The position numbers were made by a program, and so were the translations under genes. From Treponema sp. (GTDB lineage: Bacteria; Spirochaetota; Spirochaetia; Treponematales; Treponemataceae): a DNA stretch of 11,887 nucleotides. Below are positions 1 to 6,944 of this stretch, one piece after another. The notes beneath the pieces were generated by a model. It saw nothing but the letters and a program-made list of their open reading frames with translations. It had not been told where the DNA came from and searched no databases. The stretch is from NCBI GenBank assembly GCA_003447785.1, contig DLYJ01000018.1, positions 1 through 11,887 on the forward strand. The letters run 5' to 3'. Each line of letters starts with the position of its first letter. Position 1 is the first letter of the stretch.

Positions 1-1589
1 CTGCCTTTGAACAGTTGAATTCAACATTTGATCTCCATGACAAAAGACAGATTGATGCCATCGTTACAGCCTCCGACATTATCGCCGCAGAAGGAATTGA
101 ACTTCTTGACCGCCATGGAATCCAGGTTCCAAAGGATGTGGCTGTCGTGGGATTCAACAACTGGTATGAAAGTGTAACAAGCCGCTCTCCTTTGACAACA
201 ATCGACCTGGTTTATTTTAAGCGCGGCTATGCGGCAGTTGAACTTTTGCTTGATAAAATTCTTGTACCTGACTTAAATGCGCCAACCCAGTATTTTTCTA
301 CGGAACTTATTGTCCGGCAGAGCTGCGGCTGTATTGAACCAAGTGTAAAGCAGTCAAAAATTGAAGAAAAGATTTTTAACGATGCTTCGGCTGTAATTGA
401 ATCCGAAAACAATCTTCGTAAAGCCCTGTTTGATGAAGCAAAAAATATCTTTCCCGCAGAAACTCCGGAAAGCATCGACAATCTGATTAACGCATTTTTT
501 TCGGATGCATATGATAAAGAGGAACAGAGTCAGATTCTTGTGTGGTTCCAGAATGTCATGCAGAATTACCGCAAGCTGAATGACTTTGACTCGGATTTTT
601 TCCAGAACGCAACAAGTTCCCTCAGGGCTTTGTTTCTTCCTGTCCTGCAGAATGAGGAAAGAAATCTTTCGTTCAAGATGGAAAACATTTTTCATCAGAT
701 GCGCTCACTTGTTTCGGTATTTCAAAAGTATGAATCGATTTCTGTCCGGGAAAATCCGTACCGCATAAACAATATTTCAGGTCAGGCATTGAACTTCCTT
801 TCCGTTACAAATATGGAACAGCTTTTCAGTGCGCTCAAGTATCAGATGGCCGAACTTGATATTCCGGGCGTGGTAATTGCCCTTGGAGAAAATGTCAGTT
901 ATTCGTTCCCTGTTTCCCGGATTGAATTTACCTTGCCGGAAGCGGATGAAGACCTTAAAAAACTGATGCATCAGAACATAATCGAACCGCATCTTTTTCC
1001 GAAAGAGTTTTTCCTTAAAGACCGGCGATACACGGTAATGCTGGAAATCCTGCATCACGCTGACCTGTATTTTGGATATGCCTTCTTTGTAATGAAGAGC
1101 CCGAACCTTGCAACCTACGATGTTCTCCGCATGCTTTTGAGTAACGCGCTTTATAATATTTTTAAAAAGGCCGGCAGAATAAAAACCGGTTCTTATGAAC
1201 TTGAACCGGCCCAGATTCAGCAGTTTACGAATTTGAACAATGAGAGGCCGAAGGAAGGCTCTGGAAGAACACGCCTGACGGTGGCAAAAATTACTGACTA
1301 TCTTGTGGAACACATAAACGAAATGACCGACATAGACAAAATGTGCGGCTACTTTATGGTGAGCCGCAGCCTGCTCTGCAAAAAATGCAGGGATTTGACG
1401 GGACTTTCGGTTCAGTCGCTGCACGAAAAATTAAAAATTGAACAGGCAAAAAATATGCTCAGTACAGGAAATTTTGAATTGAGCGAGATTTCCAGTGCTC
1501 TGGGTTTTAAGAATCAGAACTACTTCAGCAACGTATTCAAGAAAAACACCGGCTCAAGCCCGCTCAACTGGCTGAAAGAAAAAAAATAG
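1..1589 (+). CDS. Transcription regulator, LacI-type sensor domain plus AraC-type HTH (5' end missing)
   Basis: The reading frame (phase from base 3) is open to the left edge, so the true start lies outside the window; the TTG at 15 is only an internal codon. About the first 100 visible residues match the C-terminal half of a LacI/PBP1 ligand-binding domain, with the typical run AIVTASDIIAAEGIELL, then PKDVAVVGFNN and the closing LIVRQSCGC. The last 105 or so residues form an AraC/XylS DNA-binding domain: two helix-turn-helix units, ending in the signature EISSALGFKNQNYFSNVFKK and SSPLNWLKEKK. Between them lie about 300 mostly helical residues that I cannot assign. E. coli XylR also combines a LacI-like sensor with an AraC domain but lacks such a long middle section. 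The likely role is a sugar- or ligand-responsive activator in the cytoplasm. Its target is unknown, since the gene upstream is not visible and the next gene, ackA, is convergent. Confidence 0.88.
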   Translation, partial: AFEQLNSTFDLHDKRQIDAIVTASDIIAAEGIELLDRHGIQVPKDVAVVGFNNWYESVTSRSPLTTIDLVYFKRGYAAVELLLDKILVPDLNAPTQYFSTELIVRQSCGCIEPSVKQSKIEEKIFNDASAVIESENNLRKALFDEAKNIFPAETPESIDNLINAFFSDAYDKEEQSQILVWFQNVMQNYRKLNDFDSDFFQNATSSLRALFLPVLQNEERNLSFKMENIFHQMRSLVSVFQKYESISVRENPYRINNISGQALNFLSVTNMEQLFSALKYQMAELDIPGVVIALGENVSYSFPVSRIEFTLPEADEDLKKLMHQNIIEPHLFPKEFFLKDRRYTVMLEILHHADLYFGYAFFVMKSPNLATYDVLRMLLSNALYNIFKKAGRIKTGSYELEPAQIQQFTNLNNERPKEGSGRTRLTVAKITDYLVEHINEMTDIDKMCGYFMVSRSLLCKKCRDLTGLSVQSLHEKLKIEQAKNMLSTGNFELSEISSALGFKNQNYFSNVFKKNTGSSPLNWLKEKK

Positions 1590-1615
1590 CCCGGACTGTT
1601 TATCACAGCCGGGCT
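1579..1615 (-). terminator. Intrinsic terminator of ackA, overlapping the regulator stop codon
   Basis: Read on the minus strand, a stem of AGCCCGG plus CTGT (1615-1605) pairs with ACAG plus CCGGGCT (1599-1588), with one bulged base at 1595 and a five-base loop (1604-1600). It is followed by A and then eight T (1586-1579). The stem starts 25 bases after the ackA stop, so it is a textbook terminator for ackA. On the plus strand the same stem begins inside the TAG of the regulator gene but lacks a good T-run, so it would terminate that transcript less well. The T-run template is also the AAA-rich lysine codons that end the regulator. Confidence 0.88.
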
Positions 1616-1640
1616 CTGTCGTTAAGGCGTATTATAAAAA

Positions 1641-2975
1641 CTACGGTCTTACGATGATTTTAGCAAGGTCAGGGCATTTTTCCAGGTCTTTTTTGAGACC
1701 TTCTTCGCGGGCCTTGTTTTTGTATGCAGGGTCCTGGAAGCTGTAAGTAAAGTTTGTGTGAACATCGTAAGTTCCGTTCATGATTGCAAATGCATCTTCT
1801 GTCATTACGAGCTCTTCATCTGTTGGAATTACAAATACCTTTACCTTGCTGTCGTCTGCAGAAATACAGGTTTCAGCGTTGCCTGTGTTAGCAAGCTTGT
1901 TCTTTACAGGATCGATTTTTACGCCCATCCATTCAAGACCTTCGAGAGCCTTTCCGCGGATGAGGGCTGAGTGTTCACCAACACCTGCTGTGTAAACGAT
2001 TGCGTCTACCGGACCGATTGCTGCCATGTAAGCACCAAAGTACTTCTTGAGGCGGTAGCATTCCATATCAACTGCGAGCTGGCAGTCTTTGTCGCCTTTT
2101 TCTGCAAGTTCTGCAACGTCGCGGCGGTCAGCTGATTTTCCTGTCAAACCGAGAAGACCTGATTTTTTGTTCATTGCTGTGTCCATTTCTGCAGGAGTCA
2201 TGCCTGTTTTGCGCATGATGTAGAATGGAAGTGCCGGGTCCATGTCACCTGAACGTGTTCCCATTACGAGACCTTCTAGCGGTGTGATACCCATTGATGT
2301 ATCAAAACATTTTCCGTTTTTAACTGCACACATGGAAGCACCGTTACCAACGTGAGCGATGATTACATTTGTATCTTTCGGAGCTTTGTGCAAAAGAACT
2401 GATGCACGTTTTGCAGTGTAAAGGAAAGATGTTCCGTGGAAACCGTAGCGGCGTGCTGCGTATTTTTCGTACCATTCTTTTGGAATTGCATAGCGGAACT
2501 GTGCAGGAGCCATTGTCTGGTGCCATGCTGTGTCCAAAACTGCTACGTGCGGAACATTCGGGAGAACTTTCTGAGCTGCTTCGATGCCCATGATGTTTGC
2601 AGGGTTGTGGAGAGGTCCCAGGTCCTGTACTGAGCGGAATGTGTCGAGAACTTCCGGAGTAACTTTTACAGACTTTGTAAACTTGTCTCCACCGTGGAGT
2701 ACGCGGTGACCAACTGCACCGATAACGCTCATGTCAGAAATAACGCCGTGATCTTTGTCAGTGATAGCGTTCAAAATCAATTCGATTGCTTCTTTGTGTG
2801 TTGGACAAGGGCTTTCCAAAACAAACTTGTCCTTTCCCTTTGGCTTGTGTGTAATTACAGAACCGTCCTGAGTAACGCGTTCAACAACACCTGTTGCGAG
2901 AACGTCTTTGTTGTCCCAGTCATAAACCTGATATTTTGCGGAAGATGAACCGCAGTTCAAAGTTAAAATTACCAT
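1641..2975 (-). CDS. ackA: Acetate kinase
   Basis: Acetate kinase interconverts acetate plus ATP with acetyl phosphate plus ADP, the energy-yielding last step of acetate fermentation, in the cytoplasm. The 444-residue product opens with LNCGSSSAK (N7), and has GHRVLHGG (R91), [10 protein letters not shown] (D148), RYGFHGTS (H180), [17 protein letters not shown] (R241) and TAGVGEHS (331-336). The positions of N7, R91, D148, H180 and R241 agree with the numbering I recall for the catalytic residues of the Methanosarcina enzyme. Compared with the roughly 400-residue family norm there is a C-terminal tail of about 40 residues, lysine-rich, beyond the usual [12 protein letters not shown] ending. 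The start is supported by GAGG (2984-2981) five bases before the ATG and by the promoter at 3036-3008. The usual partner, phosphotransacetylase, is not in the window. Confidence 0.97.
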   Translation of the reverse strand: MVILTLNCGSSSAKYQVYDWDNKDVLATGVVERVTQDGSVITHKPKGKDKFVLESPCPTHKEAIELILNAITDKDHGVISDMSVIGAVGHRVLHGGDKFTKSVKVTPEVLDTFRSVQDLGPLHNPANIMGIEAAQKVLPNVPHVAVLDTAWHQTMAPAQFRYAIPKEWYEKYAARRYGFHGTSFLYTAKRASVLLHKAPKDTNVIIAHVGNGASMCAVKNGKCFDTSMGITPLEGLVMGTRSGDMDPALPFYIMRKTGMTPAEMDTAMNKKSGLLGLTGKSADRRDVAELAEKGDKDCQLAVDMECYRLKKYFGAYMAAIGPVDAIVYTAGVGEHSALIRGKALEGLEWMGVKIDPVKNKLANTGNAETCISADDSKVKVFVIPTDEELVMTEDAFAIMNGTYDVHTNFTYSFQDPAYKNKAREEGLKKDLEKCPDLAKIIVRP

Positions 2976-3007
2976 AATTTCCTCGATAAAATGAAATTTA
3001 TAGAACT

Positions 3008-3036
3008 ATTATAAAAACTTGAAAAGATTTATTCAA
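3008..3036 (-). promoter_or_regulatory. ackA promoter
   Basis: On the minus strand TTGAAT (3036-3031), a 17-base spacer and a perfect TATAAT (3013-3008) form a near-consensus sigma-70-type promoter. Transcription would start near 3001, giving a leader of about 25 bases that contains the Shine-Dalgarno GAGGAAA (2984-2978). It lies back to back with the GH3 promoter; the two -35 boxes are 15 bases apart. Confidence 0.72.
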
Positions 3037-3051
3037 TGTAAAAAGTCAGGC

Positions 3052-3080
3052 TTGCCTATAAAGTTCAAAACCTATAAAAT
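3052..3080 (+). promoter_or_regulatory. GH3 gene promoter with -10 box 7 bases before ATG
   Basis: TTGCCT (3052-3057), a 17-base spacer and TAAAAT (3075-3080, within CCTATAAAAT) resemble a sigma-70-type promoter. The -10 box ends 7 bases before the ATG at 3088, so transcription should begin at or next to the start codon. No Shine-Dalgarno precedes that ATG. This argues for a leaderless message and for ATG 3088 over the upstream TTG at 3019, which lies before this promoter and inside the spacer of the ackA promoter. Confidence 0.5.
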
Positions 3081-3087
3081 TCTTAAC

Positions 3088-4782
3088 ATGAAAAAAGAAA
3101 AAGGTGCAGGACTCATCAGCCTGGCTCTGGCATTGGTCGGCCACAAAAACTACAGGATTCTAAAAAAAGTAAGTAAAAATTGTGCACGCTCTGCGGAAAA
3201 AACTCTGCGCGGTATTCTTGAATATGCAAAAGACAGCGAGTGGGGTAAGGCCCACAACTTTGCGCAGATTCTGGCAGCTAAAACTGATAAAGAATTATAT
3301 GAATTGTGGCAGAAAAATGTTCCGACGCAGGATTATGAAGATCTGCGTCCCTTTGTTGAACGCCACAAGAACGGCGAAGAAAACGTGCTTTTCCCGGGCA
3401 AACCGATGATGTACGCCACAACAAGCGGTACAACAAGCGCACCAAAATGGATTCCAATTACAGATACTTATTATTCAAACATCTTTTCAAATATGACAAA
3501 GCTCTGGCTGTATTCATTCATGATGCAGCGTCCAAAAGTTTTCTGGGGAATGTGCGTTTCCATCGTAGGAAAGGTGGTCGAATGCTATGCACCTGACGGA
3601 ACTCCATGCGGTTCAGTTTCGGGCGTAACCCAGCGGGACTGTCCTGACTTTATCAAAAAACTTTATTCGGCACCGGCAGACATCTTTTATATCGACGATT
3701 ATGCTGCAAGAAACTACGCCCTCATGCGTACAGGCATTGAACAGAACGTTACTTCATTCATCACGGCAAATCCAAGTACAGTAATTGAATTGCAGCGTAC
3801 TGTCGACGAAAACCTGGACGAAATGATTAACGATATCCGTAACGGAACCCTGAGTGGTAAATTCAACATTTCCGATAAAATCCGCAGGGCTCTTGCTCCC
3901 GGATACCGGCCAAATCCTGAACGCGCCGCTGAGCTTGCAGCCCTTAAACAAAAATACGGCCGCATTCTTCCAAAACATTACTGGGCTGACTTTCAGTTCA
4001 TTACAACCTGGAAATGCGGCAACACACGGGTATACATGGAAAAAATCCGGGACTGGTTTCCTGAAAAGACTTGCCACCAGGAATTCGGTTACTTTGCAAG
4101 TGAATGCCGCGCAGGCCTCGTAATGAACGGCGGAAGCGACACGGTTCTTTTTCCCCACATGCATTATTTTGAATTTACAGACGCCGACGATATGGATAAT
4201 GCAAATCCGAAGTTCCTTCAGATTCATGAACTCAAAAAGGGCAAGCGTTATCTGATTTACATCACAACCTACGCAGGACTTTACCGTTACAACATGAACG
4301 ACATGCTGGAAGTAACAGGTTTCTACGGAACAATTCCAATGGTTCAGTTTATACAGAAAGTAAACGGAATTATCTCGATGACAGGCGAAAAGATTCACGA
4401 ACGCCAGTTTATCGAAGCAGTTCAGCAGGCTGAGCAGGAAACTGGTATCAAAACCCGCTTTTATGTTGGTTTTGCTGATGTTAACGAAAGCCGCTACCAC
4501 TATTACATTGATTTTGATGACACAATCCTTTCACAGGAAAGCGCAGACAGCTTTGCCCGGACAGTGGATGAAAAGCTTAAAAAAATAAATCTCGAATACG
4601 AGGCAAAACGCGACAGTTTCCGCATAAAAGATCCTGTTGTTCATATCTTAAAGGAAAATGCCTTTGAAGATTTTAAGGTTGAATCCATCAAAAGGGGAAT
4701 GGCCCGGGAAGGTCAGTTCAAGATGAACCTTTTGATGCAGGACGAAAAACGTCACGCAATGTTTAAGGCTCTGGTCAAATAG
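3088..4782 (+). CDS. GH3-family acyl-acid amido synthetase-like protein
   Basis: GH3 proteins, best known as plant enzymes that join auxin or jasmonate to amino acids, adenylate a carboxylic acid and pass it to an amine. The bacterial members have mostly unknown substrates. The 564-residue product carries the nucleotide-binding signature YATTSGTTSAPKWIP (from residue 109) and the GH3-typical stretch GLYRYNMNDMLEVTGF (from residue 397), followed by PMVQFIQKVNG, SMTGEKIHE and a C-terminal alpha/beta lid. It is predicted cytoplasmic: there is a mildly hydrophobic stretch near residues 7-18 but no clean signal peptide. I chose ATG 3088 because a promoter-like element sits directly before it; a TTG at 3019 would add 23 residues. 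The acid and amine partners cannot be deduced. The HAD hydrolase follows 80 bases downstream in the same direction and could be co-transcribed. Confidence 0.88.
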   Translation: MKKEKGAGLISLALALVGHKNYRILKKVSKNCARSAEKTLRGILEYAKDSEWGKAHNFAQILAAKTDKELYELWQKNVPTQDYEDLRPFVERHKNGEENVLFPGKPMMYATTSGTTSAPKWIPITDTYYSNIFSNMTKLWLYSFMMQRPKVFWGMCVSIVGKVVECYAPDGTPCGSVSGVTQRDCPDFIKKLYSAPADIFYIDDYAARNYALMRTGIEQNVTSFITANPSTVIELQRTVDENLDEMINDIRNGTLSGKFNISDKIRRALAPGYRPNPERAAELAALKQKYGRILPKHYWADFQFITTWKCGNTRVYMEKIRDWFPEKTCHQEFGYFASECRAGLVMNGGSDTVLFPHMHYFEFTDADDMDNANPKFLQIHELKKGKRYLIYITTYAGLYRYNMNDMLEVTGFYGTIPMVQFIQKVNGIISMTGEKIHERQFIEAVQQAEQETGIKTRFYVGFADVNESRYHYYIDFDDTILSQESADSFARTVDEKLKKINLEYEAKRDSFRIKDPVVHILKENAFEDFKVESIKRGMAREGQFKMNLLMQDEKRHAMFKALVK

Positions 4783-4862
4783 TTAATGCAGAAGAACGGG
4801 CGCTCTTCAGTCCCGCTTAAGGCTTTGTGCTGCGTTTTTTGTATGATAAATTCGGATAGAGG

Positions 4863-5573
4863 ATGTTAAAAAAGATGATGGATTATTCAAAAGTTAAAGG
4901 CGTAATTTTTGATTTTGACGGGACTCTGTATGAAACCAGAAAACTTGGTTTTAACATGGTCCTGGAAAATCCGCTGCACATGTTTACAATGCGTTCCGAC
5001 CGTCTGATCACCAAAAAAATGATTGGCCGGGACTTTGGAAACTTTGAAAACTTTATTGTTGAATTTGGAAAGCGCTGGGAAGAGAAAACTAAAAAGCCTG
5101 CAAAAGACTGCCTTCCCTGGTACCAGAATGTTTTCTTTCCTGTAATGATAAAGGTTCTCAAAAAAAAGTACAGGGCACGCCCGAAAGTCGCTGAAATTTT
5201 TAATTTTCTTTATAAAAAAAATATCCCTTTTGCCGTTCTTTCCGATTACCCTTATGTAAAGGAACGCCTTGAAGCAATCGGCCTGACTAAGGAAGAAATT
5301 GCAGAACCTGCAGCCTGTTACTGTTCAACTGATTTTGGCTGCTATAAACCCGTTGCAAGACCGTTTCTGCAGATTGCAGGCGAAATGAAGGTCGCTCCTG
5401 ATAAAATCCTCGTTGTGGGCGACCGGGACGACACAGACGGAGAAGGTGCGCGCCGCAGCGGAATGCAGTTTGTCCAGATTAAAACTAAAAAAACAGTTGT
5501 AATTGAATTGACTCACAAAGTCTATGACTGGCTTGAGTTTTACGAAGTGCTTACAGGATCCCAGCCGTCCTGA
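4863..5573 (+). CDS. HAD-superfamily hydrolase (predicted phosphatase)
   Basis: This cytoplasmic protein of 236 residues has all four HAD motifs. The DFDGT nucleophile motif is at D17/D19, the motif II serine is S127 in AVLSDYP, the lysine is K162 in GCYKPVARPF, and the acidic motif GDRDDTD is at 186-192. An insert of about 90 residues between motifs I and II is the expected place for a helical C1-type cap. It resembles phosphoglycolate-phosphatase-like HAD enzymes, but the substrate cannot be read from the sequence. The start is uncertain: AGAGG (4858-4862) touches the ATG at 4863 and lies 12 bases before ATG 4875 and 15 before ATG 4878, which would shorten the protein by 4 or 5 residues. 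The gene follows the GH3 gene by 80 bases and overlaps the convergent acyltransferase gene by 34 bases. Confidence 0.9.
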   Translation: MLKKMMDYSKVKGVIFDFDGTLYETRKLGFNMVLENPLHMFTMRSDRLITKKMIGRDFGNFENFIVEFGKRWEEKTKKPAKDCLPWYQNVFFPVMIKVLKKKYRARPKVAEIFNFLYKKNIPFAVLSDYPYVKERLEAIGLTKEEIAEPAACYCSTDFGCYKPVARPFLQIAGEMKVAPDKILVVGDRDDTDGEGARRSGMQFVQIKTKKTVVIELTHKVYDWLEFYEVLTGSQPS

Positions 5574-6370
5574 ATAATGCCTGCAAGTTCACAGATCTGT
5601 GCGTGAGCTTCCTTACACATTCTTATGGCGTCTTCTTTTCTTTTTGAATTTTTATCGGGGATAACCGGAGTTCCGATTCTGAGTGTAATCAGGGGCTCTT
5701 TAAATCCCAGAAGTTTTCTCCAGCCCTTTACCGGACGGTAACTTATTGCCATGGGAATTACAGGCAGATTGTAGCGGTATGCAAGTTCAAAGGCGCCTTT
5801 TTTGAACGGACGAATCGGTTCGTACCAGTTCCAGCGGCAGTACTCCGGAAAGACATGGAGCCACTTTCTGCGTTCATGGAGTCTGTCAAAAGCCTCGTTG
5901 AATTTTCTGGCGGTTCCCATCCTGCCGTCTGTGGGAACAGGAATTCCGCCGGCACTGCGGATTAAAAACGCGTCCTTGCCGCACAGATTGTCTGCCATAG
6001 CCGGAAAGAAAACACGCCTCTTTCCCACAGCCTGTAAAACTGCAAGAAAGTCCCAGCGGTAAACGTGGTTGCAGACCGTCATTGCGCCGTTTTTAAAGAG
6101 TTTTTTATTCCTTTTTATATTTGAACGGCCTTCGATTCTGATGTCGTGGCGTACCCAGTGGATCAGCGGAACCACGGTAAAAAATGCGGCGTAAATTATG
6201 TAATGAAAAAACTTTTCCTTAAAAGATTTCATTAAAAAAGGGTAGCTTTGGTCGATTATAACGTCGCGGATTTTAACAGGAAGTAAAATTCTTTGGGCAG
6301 GATCATCCGGGTATTCTATCCCCATGTCAGGAATATAAACTCCGTCCTTAACAATGTGCTCGCGGATCAT
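5540..6370 (-). CDS. PlsC-type 1-acylglycerol-3-phosphate acyltransferase family protein
   Basis: This family transfers a fatty acyl chain to lysophosphatidate or a related lipid at the inner face of the cytoplasmic membrane. The 276-residue product has the catalytic HX4D motif in CNHVYRWD (H102, D107), the second block GGIPVPTDGR (141-150), and the FPE block (174-176), here FPEYCRWNW instead of the commoner FPEGTR, followed by KKGAFELAYRYNLPVIP. A hydrophobic segment at about 57-73 probably anchors it. An N-terminal section of about 50 residues precedes the domain and is not recognisable. The exact acyl acceptor is uncertain. The ATG at 6370 has no Shine-Dalgarno but has a good promoter with its -10 box 6 bases upstream. 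The last 34 bases overlap the end of the convergent HAD gene. Confidence 0.9.
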   Translation of the reverse strand: MIREHIVKDGVYIPDMGIEYPDDPAQRILLPVKIRDVIIDQSYPFLMKSFKEKFFHYIIYAAFFTVVPLIHWVRHDIRIEGRSNIKRNKKLFKNGAMTVCNHVYRWDFLAVLQAVGKRRVFFPAMADNLCGKDAFLIRSAGGIPVPTDGRMGTARKFNEAFDRLHERRKWLHVFPEYCRWNWYEPIRPFKKGAFELAYRYNLPVIPMAISYRPVKGWRKLLGFKEPLITLRIGTPVIPDKNSKRKEDAIRMCKEAHAQICELAGIIQDGWDPVSTS

Positions 6371-6376
6371 AATTCA

Positions 6377-6405
6377 ATGATAAGGTCACTGCCGGAAAAA
6401 TTCAA
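6377..6405 (-). promoter_or_regulatory. Acyltransferase promoter with -10 box 6 bases before ATG
   Basis: On the minus strand TTGAAT (6405-6400), a 17-base spacer and TATCAT (6382-6377) form a promoter whose -35 box is identical to that of ackA. Only 6 bases (6376-6371) separate the -10 box from the ATG at 6370, which predicts a leaderless or nearly leaderless mRNA. Confidence 0.55.
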
Positions 6406-6430
6406 TATTTTACGCAGTTGCAGAATCCTG

Positions 6431-6439
6431 TGCTATAAT
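6431..6439 (+). promoter_or_regulatory. Extended -10 promoter of the NfeD-SPFH operon
   Basis: TGCTATAAT is a perfect extended -10 element (TG, one base, TATAAT). No good -35 box sits 16-18 bases upstream, although TTTACG occurs with a 19-base spacer; extended -10 promoters often tolerate this. The element ends 7 bases before the ATG at 6447, and no Shine-Dalgarno is present, so the message is predicted to be leaderless. Confidence 0.62.
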
Positions 6440-6446
6440 TCTTGTT

Positions 6447-6896
6447 ATGACTGATTTTATTATTTCACATCTGCAATGGTTCTGGCTTGCCGTGATGGTA
6501 ATCTGCATTATCATCGAAGCCGCTACAACCTTTGCGTTAACAACAATCTGGGCCGCGCTCAGCGCCTTTGTGATGATTTTTCTGTGCAGGACAGAAATGG
6601 CTTTCAGATGGCAGCTTTTGATTTTTCTTGCGCTCACCATCGTTTTAATTGTTTTTACCCGTCCCTTCGTGATGAAAAAGTTAAGACTCGGCAAAAACGT
6701 TACCAACGTCAACACGCTGGAAGGTCAGGAAGTGCTTGTAACAAAAGCAGTTTCTAAATTCGAGAAGGGGCAGGCAAAAGCGACCGGCGGTGTAATCTGG
6801 ACCGTAAAGTCTTTTGATGACGGCGACATCCCGGAAGGAACTGTCTGCACCGTCGTTAAAGTTGACGGAAACACGCTGATAATTCAACCCAAATAA
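6447..6896 (+). CDS. NfeD-family membrane protein, short form
   Basis: The product has 149 residues. About the first 75 are strongly hydrophobic and form two or three membrane helices (roughly 11-25, 28-47 and 53-71), followed by a basic turn KKLRLGK and a C-terminal beta-rich domain of about 60 residues (EGQEVLVTKAVS, GGVIWTVKS, GTVCTVVKVDGNTLIIQPK) that fits the OB-fold of NfeD proteins. It lacks the ClpP-like protease domain of long NfeD proteins. Short NfeD proteins are typically encoded next to SPFH/stomatin proteins, as here (compare E. coli ybbJ and qmcA), and are thought to form membrane complexes with them. The SPFH gene follows after 48 bases. The start is fixed by the extended -10 element just upstream and by the absence of any earlier in-frame alternative with better support. 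Confidence 0.88.
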   Translation: MTDFIISHLQWFWLAVMVICIIIEAATTFALTTIWAALSAFVMIFLCRTEMAFRWQLLIFLALTIVLIVFTRPFVMKKLRLGKNVTNVNTLEGQEVLVTKAVSKFEKGQAKATGGVIWTVKSFDDGDIPEGTVCTVVKVDGNTLIIQPK

Positions 6897-6930
6897 ATAT
6901 GGATGGCACGCCGCTAACGCGGAGTTTTTA

Positions 6931-6937
6931 AAGGAGG
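6931..6937 (+). promoter_or_regulatory. Strong Shine-Dalgarno of the SPFH gene
   Basis: AAGGAGG lies 7 bases before the ATG at 6945 and is the most consensus-like ribosome-binding site in the window. It contrasts with the NfeD gene just upstream, which has none. Expression of the SPFH protein may therefore be set well above that of its partner from the same mRNA. Confidence 0.85.
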
Positions 6938-6944
6938 AAAATAA

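Noticed and set aside
777..1424. Long minus-strand open frame inside the regulator gene
   Set aside because: It is antisense to a clear coding frame with recognisable domains and has no promoter, ribosome site or familiar motif. The open frame at 3754-4500 inside the GH3 gene was rejected for the same reason.
3019..3087. TTG start for the GH3 gene adding 23 residues
   Set aside because: The TTG has no Shine-Dalgarno, lies within the ackA promoter spacer and precedes the GH3 promoter; ATG 3088 fits the promoter better.
4783..4862. Terminator or promoter between the GH3 and HAD genes
   Set aside because: There is a T6 run (4835-4840) and a 5-bp stem GAAGA/TCTTC around 4791-4808, but the stem is not next to the T-run. 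TATGAT (4842-4847) lacks a well-spaced -35 box. Neither is good enough to call.
5590..5601. Perfect 12-base palindrome CACAGATCTGTG
   Set aside because: It lies inside the acyltransferase coding sequence, has no partner copy or neighbouring promoter, and a 12-base palindrome can occur by chance.
6911..6925. Hairpin CCGC-TAAC-GCGG followed by TTTTT between NfeD and SPFH genes
   Set aside because: A 4-bp stem is too weak for a terminator, and a strong Shine-Dalgarno follows at once, so the two genes most likely share one mRNA.
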